Source: Armillaria gallica
Taxonomy: Eukaryota; Basidiomycota; Agaricomycetes; Agaricales; Physalacriaceae
Reading direction: 5' to 3'
NCBI GenBank assembly: GCA_037576215.1
Contig: JBANDB010000006.1
Location: forward strand, 992,001-1,056,000
DNA length: 64,000 nucleotides
Part shown: piece after piece, positions 55,760-64,000 of the stretch
How the letters are laid out: each line of letters opens with the position of its first letter
How positions within the stretch are numbered: position 1 is the stretch's first letter
Notes under the pieces: generated by a model
What the model saw: only the letters and a program-made list of their open reading frames with translations
Database searches by the model: none
What the model was told of the DNA's origin: nothing
Position numbers and translations under genes: made by a program

Positions 55760-56779
55760 ATGCTCCACTATTATCCCTATCCTCCCGAATCTTCACGGCA
55801 CGCGTCCCGCTTGGCAGGTATATATATCATCTTTGTCCCTCTCCAGACCCGTACCTCACCTTATATCCCAGGGCCTCATATGTCAGACCACTGGAAACCC
55901 CAGACCGACCCCCTAGCCTATTCCTCAGGAGACTATCCCGGCAGCAGTGCAGTTTATGCGGTTCCTGGCTCTCTAAACATAAACTCGCGGCCACAGGACC
56001 AGGGTTCTTCGTCTTCAATGAATCACCACCCTCCATCATACCATACAGATTTCTATTCATCCAGCTCGCGCATGTCGTCGGGCACGGTACTCGCGTCCAG
56101 ACCCATGGGGCTGGACAGTGTGGACGAGGAGATGGAGGAAGACTACCCCTGCATGGCATCGACGTCACACAACAGCTCCCAGACGTGCGATAGACAGACA
56201 GAATGGGCTTACTCCCCAATGACGGACTCACCATGCTCATCCTTTGAATCCTTCGGTCACGATTCTCAGGAACCCTTCTTCAGAGACAAGCTCGCTCCAT
56301 TCGAGCCACTCTACGTTCATGATTACGAGCACGGCATTCATTCGGTGCTTTCCGAGGAGCAGGGCGTTTACCAGGACCTCATCATCGATACTCGGTGTGC
56401 ACCGCCCATCATTTTCGGGCGTGATGACCACGCTGAGATCTCCCCTTCGGATGTCACTCCTTCACCGTTGACATCGATGGATTATAATCTGCCGGATCCA
56501 TCTGACTGGCAGACTGTCTACCAACCCCCATTCCCACAACAACAACAAGCACCACTAGCGCCACCTTCATCCTTCACCGTTCCGTCATCTATTCCCATTC
56601 ATCAACCGCGTCCTATCCGTAAACCTAATTTTCGTATGATGGAGTTCGCTGCGTCGCTAGAGGCGGCTGTCGGCTCATCTCCCCATTGCGATCTTGATCC
56701 TTGGCAGGGCTCATCGAGTCATCATCATCCACAGTCAATGACTCACACTGTTGACCGTGACGGCATGAGGCGTTATTAG
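55760..56779 (+). CDS. Low-complexity Ser/Pro/Tyr-rich protein, unknown function
   Basis: Open frame to 56779; the start at 55760 ([14 protein letters not shown]) is chosen by context and the upstream frame from 55673 may be 5' UTR. A start at 55879 ([12 protein letters not shown]) is also possible. The interval 55818-55866 has splice-like ends (GTATAT and TATCCCAG), so the N-terminus is uncertain. The product is rich in Ser, Pro, His and Asp, with no domain I recognise; an Asp/Glu-rich middle and a Gln tract ([13 protein letters not shown]) would suit a transcriptional co-regulator, but this is a guess. Convergent with the homeodomain-like gene. Confidence 0.6.
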   Translation: MLHYYPYPPESSRHASRLAGIYIIFVPLQTRTSPYIPGPHMSDHWKPQTDPLAYSSGDYPGSSAVYAVPGSLNINSRPQDQGSSSSMNHHPPSYHTDFYSSSSRMSSGTVLASRPMGLDSVDEEMEEDYPCMASTSHNSSQTCDRQTEWAYSPMTDSPCSSFESFGHDSQEPFFRDKLAPFEPLYVHDYEHGIHSVLSEEQGVYQDLIIDTRCAPPIIFGRDDHAEISPSDVTPSPLTSMDYNLPDPSDWQTVYQPPFPQQQQAPLAPPSSFTVPSSIPIHQPRPIRKPNFRMMEFAASLEAAVGSSPHCDLDPWQGSSSHHHPQSMTHTVDRDGMRRY

Positions 56780-57158
56780 TCTTGCATTCTCATGTCTTTC
56801 TTCTTTCCATCAACTTTTCGCATAGCATCTTTCAAGAACGCGGCTGATTCAGTTCGGACCATGTCATGTAGCATATAATCATCACCCTTTGCTGTATTGA
56901 TTGATTCCCGTCACATGAATGATGATATAGTATGTATAATAATATAGTTCTACCTGTCGTAAACGTAGCGAGGTGTCTATAACATTCCGGAGAACCATGT
57001 GTCCTTGACAAGTTCCGAGCGAGAGACATTGTGTACATAGAGGTAAAACGGGGATTGCATGCGGATATCGTGAGCAACGGAGTTATACCAGGAAGCCATA
57101 TCGGCGCTTGTCGACGGAAAAGGTTATGTGTATAGTAAGGAGAAACTAGCTTCTTCCT
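56780..57158. other. Convergent intergenic region
   Basis: About 380 bp holding the two facing 3' UTRs. A/T-rich; no gene. Confidence 0.5.
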
Positions 57159-58980
57159 TCAAATACCACCGCCGGTAGACATAGATCTCGCTCTCATCGG
57201 TCTGCTTCGATAGCCAGAGCCGACGGAGAAAACATCTGGCCATGCGAATCGTCGGTGAAGTGCAGATTGATGCCGTCTTTCGGTCTCAATGGAGTCTGAC
57301 GAGGAGATGTACCCAGGTAAACCTTGCTTGGTAAATGAGTGAAAAGGGATGCAAGCGGGCGAGGCCATGGTGTCTGGAATGGACAAACGGGAAGCGAAGC
57401 CCGGTGTGGTGCGACTATACGCAGTCGAGGGATGCTGAGGGGTGGTAGTTACACGAACTGGGTCGTCAATGAATGCCGCATGGATCCAATTTCCGAGATC
57501 GACTTCTGTAAGATTGAACAAGTCAACGCTAGTTCCGACGCTTTCGCTTTGCTCTTCACAATATCGTTCGTCTCCTGGAACCAAAGCGTCGTAGTAAACA
57601 CGCCTCCGTAGCTCCATGTATGCTTTATACGTGCCAAGTGACTCCTGCGCCTTCAGGGAGAGCTTTGCAGCCCGGTTAATCAGTTCGTAGATATCTGCTT
57701 GCTGCTCTGGCTCCAGAAGCTGGCTTTCAGGCGGAATCAAATAGTCGCTCTTGTCGCAGGAGGAGGGCATTTCGTAATCAAATGGTGCTAGGTAGTTTAT
57801 CGTATCCATCTCAATGACGGGATCGAAAGGGGAGAAATAACAGTCTGATGGAGGGACGAACGTGCCGGAGTCGTCTAGTGTGTCACAAGATACAGAAGAT
57901 GTTTTGAGCGAAGAATCGAGGGAGGGTACCGTAGTGTTTAGCTCCGATAATTTAGGGTATGACAATGCAGCAGATGGGAAAGATTTTTCGCGACGAGGTA
58001 AGGAAGGATCAAGTGTTTCGCTAGGATAGGACAGCACCGAAGAAGAAGCAGGTTTTTCGTATTGAAGGGAAGAAGGTTCAGGTGTATCACTATAGGAAGT
58101 GCTGGGCGGAGGCGTGGAAACATCGGCAATATCAGAGGAACGCAGTGGAAATGCATTGATGCGAGGAGTCAGCATGGGTGAATTAGGAAGGCGAGACTTT
58201 TTCAGAGGACGACCTGGAGAAACAGAGCATTTTTTCGCGCCAGCAGAGTCGGTGTTTGCGGTCGCGCTCGGAGCCGAGACTTGAGTATTCGTAGTTAGGG
58301 GAGCTAAGACTGTACGTTTGGCCTTGACGGATCGCTTCTGGTTTGTCTTCGCTGGTCGGGTGGAAGCCGAATTCTTGCAAGATGATCAGCGAATAATCGA
58401 AGATGAGAGCGAGGCCACAAACCTCTGCCTCTGCCCCGGAAGCAGCAAGTTGAGCCTTCTGCATCCTGCTTCTAGTGAGATTGTTAAATCTCTCCTCTTT
58501 GGCGACCCGAAGACCTAAAGATAAATGAGTTGATGCTCCGTAAACTATCACGGACCTAGAACATACCTCTTGAATGGAAGTAATCATACAAATGACGTCG
58601 GTCGACGTTGTAGCGTTCTTGAAGGTCTTTCCTGATTGAAAAAGACGGCATATATGCGCCCGGTTTAATGTGTACTTCCATTTCGCGAACGAGATCAGGT
58701 CCAAGCCGAGCAGCCAGGTCTATAATACAACGGTAACGTCAGTATGCAGCTATAAAACTGAATGAAGAGCGCATATACGGAGAGGATTAACCCTTCTTGG
58801 CTTCGTATTGTCATCTGCGCCATCCGGTAGTAGTACTTCAGTATCTGGAGATTCATCCTGTCCCGATGCTCGTTTTCGTTTTTTGCTGACTGTTGGTTGT
58901 ACAGTGCAGAAGTCGCCCATCTGGGACGAGTTGTTGGTGATTCGTGAGGTAGATCGTGGGCCGTCGGGTTTCGCTTGCAT
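57159..58980 (-). CDS. Putative homeodomain-like/AT-hook regulator
   Basis: ATG at 58980 ([13 protein letters not shown]). After a basic, nuclear-signal-like stretch (KKRKRAS) and intron 1, the exon at about 58719-58567 reads [48 protein letters not shown], and after intron 2, [10 protein letters not shown]. The pattern of helix, turn, then [15 protein letters not shown] is reminiscent of helices 2 and 3 of a homeodomain, but the canonical WFxNxR is absent. A third intron (58370-58420) is followed by a Lys/Arg-rich region with an AT-hook-like PGRPLKKSR (about 58210). The rest is Ser/Pro-rich with a short helical segment ([20 protein letters not shown], about 57695) and ends at 57159. DNA binding is inferred from these motifs. 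Confidence 0.6.
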
Positions 58981-59222
58981 CGTGGTCCAATGTCAAAAGA
59001 GGACAGATGACGTCACAGACGCGTCGCGTAAAAGCGCATAGATCATGTGAATAAAGAATTGCCGAATTTGGATTCTGAAGTATCTGACCCAGGTTCAGCG
59101 CCTTCGCCCTGACAGCGAGTTGACAGAGGCAACGTCGAGAACAGAAGAAATAGGTTTGCTTGATTGATATAGACATCGAAGGCACATTAAGATGGAAATG
59201 GATACCCGATAGTATAGTAAGT

Positions 59223-62200
59223 CTAGAAATACAAACTTGCGGCAAATACAACTGTGAAGGGTGGTGAGCGTTGGGGCCAGATTCCGGCGAAGAACACGCA
59301 CTATCTCGTTTTATCTTTATCTGCGATTCTTCCATCTTCTTGAACAGTTCTGCATCTCCGATTACTCTAGCTGCATCCCGTACTTCACGGCATGTCTCAT
59401 CCAGACGAGTGATAACCCGAACAATGCTTCCCTCAGCGACGTCTGTCAGGGCTGTAATTTGTTCAAATGGCTGCGACAGTGTGAGAGATTTGCGATATGA
59501 GGGCTCAGTCGAGACTTACCATCCCTTTCGCCCACTCGTAAACCACCTCTACAAGCCCAAATTTGAGCTTACGGAAGTCTTCGACCGGGACTTTATGTTT
59601 ATCCTGCAACCGTTCAATGCGTTCGCTGATTGCCAAAATAGCGGCCTTGCCTTCCTCGAGCCTTGCTGGAATGACAGGTTCGATGTCCGTCTTCTCCTGG
59701 AAGACAAAGCATGATAGTAATGCCACAACTTCCTCAGGTTCGTAGCCGGCCAACGTGTTCTCGAGGATTAACTCTGTGAGCACTAATTCGTTGGCGGAGT
59801 TGATCTACCGCCAGGTTTGTTCAATGTGTCAACGATAGGCAGCGAGAATCAAGTACCTCACAGGCTACACGGCCTTTGAGCAAAACAGTTGAATTAGCGT
59901 CGATAAATTTGAGGTCTTTGAGGACTTCTATTCGCTGTTCGTAATCAGGAATAAGCTCTAAATTTTGGTCCGAAATAGCAAGCTTGAGATCCTCGATATT
60001 TGCTCGTAATACTTTCTCTGCATGAATTTTGGAATACTAGAATCAATGAGGACGATGGCTCTTGGCATGTAGAGGACGAAAAAGATACCCACATGTTCCT
60101 CAAATTTTTCGCAAAGGAGACAGGCTCGGTTTTGAGTCCTCTGTACGTAAGCACTGCGACTTCTCAAGACTTCTTGGAAGTTGAGGGAACGTATTTTACT
60201 CCATTCTACTTCAGGAATATTCCCGGTACTGGACCAGTCGCTGATCATGGAGGCCAGGGCTGCCACTCCTTCACGCATAGCGGAAATAAGATGCCGATCG
60301 ACAATGGTGGTTACGTCGACCTTGCCAAAGCGGAATTCAGCTTCGAGGAAGACGATGTTATGTTATGACTTACTTTGACCGTACGTGCAGTTACCAAGCA
60401 GATGCTTGTCAGCGGGACTGAAGTTAGTTCATATGTCCAATTGTCCCCGGCTAACGCGCCTGGTACTGGAGGCCACAGAGGGGTGATGCCTTGAAGAGAA
60501 AGGTCTCGGAAATGTTCAGCAAAAGTAGACGTGAACCATGAAGCTAAAGGTCCATACCATTCTTCTTATCTTTAGTGGCTTCATCTACCAGGGCAAGGAC
60601 GAAGTACTTCTTCGATTTGTCCGCGCTCCCGAGGTCAGATGCCTGTATCGGTGTTTGCTTAAGCAGAATGGCCGCGTTGTTCGTTTTAAAATGCTAGCAT
60701 ATGAATTAGCATCAGTCCAGGAGATTCAAGGGTACGCATGTGCTTACGTGGTCGCGGAGAATAACCACCCGCCCTGATGATATTACCTTTTGCCCGTGCG
60801 AACTATTTGTTGCCATAGACAAGAGGAGTTGGTTGAATTCTACGACAGATCGTGATGTGTCATAAAACAACTCGATGTCTGCGTTGCATATATCGCATTG
60901 GAGTTTGTCCATGGTCGAGAGGATCTTTTCATTCTAGAACAGAAAATATCAGCAATACCACCCTGAAAATAAGCGGCTGACAGCGCCACACCTCTGTCAC
61001 TTTTCTCTGTTGATCAGGTAACAATCTCTGGGACGCGTTTTCGGAGAAGCTCCTCTTGATCATTTCTTCCACCTTCAAGGCTTCCACTCGAAGTAGGTTT
61101 AGAATCATGTTGTAAGTGAGTCTGAATTGAGATGAAAGTTTTCCAGGCTTCCCTAACATCATGATTTGTAACGCCCCTTGCTGCAAAAAGATCAGTTTCT
61201 GTCATATTCGGGAACGCGTTCAAGGAGCCACCTCAGGGAGTGAATCACCGGCTACGATGATTACTGTTCCAGTAGGATCGAGGCCACGACGGCCGGCCCG
61301 ACCGGCCATCTGCGTATATTCTCCGGGTAGGATATCACGGAAACTCCGGCCATCATGTTTGCGAATGTTTGAGAAGACGACGCATTTTGCGGGCATGTTA
61401 ACACCCTTTGTTGAGGAGTTGGCTGAAGTCGCATAAAGCAGAAAAAAGACTACGCACCATGGCGAAGGTTTCAGTTGCAAATAATATCTTGACCAACCCT
61501 CTTGCGAACAATATTTCTACAAGCTAGCATCGTCAGATAGAAAAATTGACAAAATGACATGGTCAATTTACCTCTTTGACGATTGGTAAAAGGCCGCCGT
61601 GGTGGATCCCAATCCCACGGCTGAGAAGGTCACGCATGCGACGAATTTGGGGGAGTTTCTTATCAGAACCTAACACGAGCATGAGAGAAAGCTCCAGGGA
61701 CAAGTCGAGCCTTTCAATCGCACCTTTCAACCGAGACAAAGCCTTCTCGATTGCGACGTGTACCTCACTCTTCTCGACTGAGGTACATAGATCGGCATTG
61801 GTGAGGGTGGAAGCATTTTCTTCACAGCGTTTCTTTGACAGAGTAAACACGACCACAGGGAGTAAAGACTTCTTCCGGAGATGTCCCAGTAGATGCACGT
61901 AGAGGTTCTTGTCCGCGGTGTGTATAGTCCTGTGGGAGGAGCCTCCGCCCCGCGAAGCTCTCGGCGGAGTCGATACGCCACGACCACCGCGCTGCTGTCC
62001 TCTTTGCGCGGCTCCGCCACGAGCACCCACACGTTGCACGGGTGGCAAACCGGCCGCCTCTCGTTCTTTATCTTGCTTCCGCCTTACGGCCTCACCAGCA
62101 TCCTTGTATCTGTAGCAACTGACTCAGTGGGAAGCAGCAACGAAGTCTATTGGATACGAACCCCTGGCCTAAGAAATTCCTCTGCGCGTCCACAATCTTA

Positions 62201-64000
62201 AACATATCACGCCCGGCCCAAAGATAATGCTCTAGAGGCACGGGCCGCTGAGCTGTGGAAATAACATAGATATCCTTCTTCTTCGTGCGCCTAAAGATAG
62301 CTACATGAGTAAAGACGTGTAACACCAGGTAAAATGTGGATTTACCCAACCCAGTCCGCAAATTCTTTAGTATTCGGAACCGTTGCTGACAATAAGATTA
62401 TGGTAACATGATCTGGAAGCATTATAATTACTTCCTCCCACACGACTCCTCTCTGAAAAACTTAATGGATCATTTGATCTGAAATACAATATACACGTAC
62501 CTCCGCATCATTAACGTAGTGTACTTCATCAAAGATAACAAACTCTACATCTCGAATGAGATCAGCACCTTTATAGAGCATGCTCCGAAGGATTTCCGTG
62601 GTCATAATGAGACAGCTAGCTTCAGGGTTGATCTGAACGTCGCCAGTTAGGATTCCCACAGAGTTCGAAGCAAATGTTTGCTTGAAGTCACGAAATTTTT
62701 GATTAGAGAGCGCCTTGATAGGCGATGTATAGATAGCCCTATAGCAAGAATAAGCGATAGCCGGTGCTATCAAAATTAGCTTACCGTGTCATATGTTTCT
62801 CCGCTAAAGCTATTGCATACTCTGCAACTACGGTTTTCCCAGCAGATGTGTGCGCAGCCACAAAGACCGAATCACCCATTTCAAGATGGTAAACAGCTTG
62901 TTTTTGGAACGTGTCTAATTCGAACGGATACTGCGCGCGCTTCTCAGAGCTGGACACCTTGTGACTGAGAATCAGAAGACAAACCTTATGAGCCATATCT
63001 GGCACCAGCTCGTGGAAGTTTCTGAGAGGTGTATTGACATCGATCACATGAGCCCAATCGCGTTTCTGCAAATGTGGTGCGCGAGTGCGCTTGGGAGCCT
63101 TTGCTGGTCGCAAATGTGATCTCTTGAGATACATGTCAAGATCAAGAAACGTCTGAAATGCTCGAGCTCACAGTCGAAGGCAGTAATTCGTCAATTTCCG
63201 CATTTTTATTGGGAGATAATGGTAGATCGGGTTCTTGGCCAACTTCATCGTCTTCATCGGAGAGCTAAAAAATGCATTCGATGTGAATAAAACCAAGGAA
63301 ATGGCGATGTAAAATACCGTAGAATCTTCATCTGCCGACGGCTTGGTCGGTGTCAATTCATCAAGGGCGAGGAGAGCATCGTCGTCTAGTTCTTCGCCCG
63401 GAAGGCGTAAACCTCTACTAAATCCAGGCGGTACAGTCCGCAGACCCTTCTTGCTTGTATCCAGGTCAAGCGACGCGTCAGGGTCGAGCAGGACATCCAA
63501 TCCTCCGGGCCAAAATGGAACATGACCCGACTTTCCTCGGACAAAGCTCGTGCTGGGGCCGGGTGCACGTTCCAACGACGTGGAAGTGACTCCCGTGGTC
63601 ACTCGGGGGTTTGGAGTCTAAGAAAAGAACATCTATTATCTCCCCAATAATTTCTCAGACCTGACTGACTTCAATATATCCCGTAACGCGACCTTCTAAC
63701 CCGGTCCTCACGAACGTCAGGCCCGTCGGCGGTGGCGAAGGGGAAACCTTGAGTAGTGATGGTATTGAAAGCGGATCTTTCCAATGCCTGGTAAATCATA
63801 AAAATCCACGTCGACCGTATAGAGTCATTCAATTACACTTGGTAAGTCGGAAGCCAATGCGATGGTAGTCGATCTTCCGGCGCAAGGATTTTTGCTTCTA
63901 GGGCTTTATGGACGTGTTCTCGCGTGGGTGGTTGGGAGAGCCCAAGATCTTCCAGAATTCGTGCAGCATTTTCGCGTTGCGGATGAAGGATCTGGTCGAC
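59223..64000 (-). CDS. SKI2: Ski2-type DExH RNA helicase, cytoplasmic exosome cofactor (5' end outside the window)
   Basis: Helicase of the Ski complex, which unwinds mRNA and feeds it to the cytoplasmic exosome for 3'-5' decay. Partial: the N-terminus continues beyond 64000. In order: Ski2 N-terminal region ([20 protein letters not shown], about 63515); [12 protein letters not shown]; Walker [15 protein letters not shown] (about 62855); DEVHYVND (about 62530); LSATVPN (about 62380); an Arg/Gly-rich insertion ([17 protein letters not shown], about 62025-61970); [48 protein letters not shown] (about 61310). Then the insertion domain, winged helix and C-terminal helical bundle. The last intron (59230-59290 region) joins IKIKRD to IVFAASLYF and a TAG at 59223, matching the conserved Ski2 end. 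Many introns of about 50 nt. All catalytic motifs are intact. Confidence 0.93.

Overview
The window is nuclear DNA of a filamentous fungus, most likely an agaricomycete basidiomycete. The evidence is gene style: housekeeping genes cut by many introns of about 45-60 nt, tight divergent gene pairs, PPxY-tailed membrane proteins and basidiomycete-type F-box/LRR and low-complexity proteins. The species cannot be named from the sequence. No rRNA, tRNA, CRISPR array or autonomous transposon was recognised.

Left part (1-18.4 kb), core cell biology. After a gene-poor edge come NOC1/MAK21 (60S ribosome assembly, +), prefoldin subunit 1 (-) divergent from the mitoribosome assembly factor RSM22 (+), a Rab5-type GTPase (-) divergent from a Mei2-like two-RRM/RGG protein (+), calnexin (-) and the U5 snRNP GTPase SNU114 (-). 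The Rab5 gene contains a 6-nt microexon and a GC-AG intron. The calnexin upstream region carries a cluster of CCACGT boxes.

Middle part (18.7-43.4 kb), an accessory array. SAD1/USP39, a second tri-snRNP factor, starts head to head with SNU114 (284 bp apart). Behind it lies a tandem segmental amplification. Four copies of a gene for a secreted, membrane-anchored glutaminase A-like protein (signal peptide, GtaA-type ectodomain, one transmembrane helix, cytoplasmic tail ending in a PPxY motif) sit in one orientation at 21.7, 29.4, 34.7 and 39.8 kb. Between copies 1 and 2 a fifth glutaminase fragment is fused directly to a 5'-truncated, rearranged second SAD1. Copies 2 and 4 read open across all inferred exons; copies 1 and 3 carry single-base frameshifts.

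Right part (43.7-64 kb). A coiled-coil protein of unknown function (-), a 3.3-kb gene-poor stretch, an F-box-like/LRR protein (-) divergent from a SIKE/FGOP2-family STRIPAK subunit (+), a small R3HCC1-type RNA-binding protein (+), a low-complexity protein (+), a homeodomain-like/AT-hook putative regulator (-), and SKI2, the cytoplasmic exosome helicase, which runs off the right edge (-).

Single-base frame breaks, mostly in short homopolymers, recur in genes that otherwise look conserved (NOC1, RSM22, SAD1, F-box gene, two glutaminase copies). This suggests residual sequencing indels, so pseudogene calls resting on one base should be treated with caution. All exon boundaries were read by eye from splice signals and reading frame.
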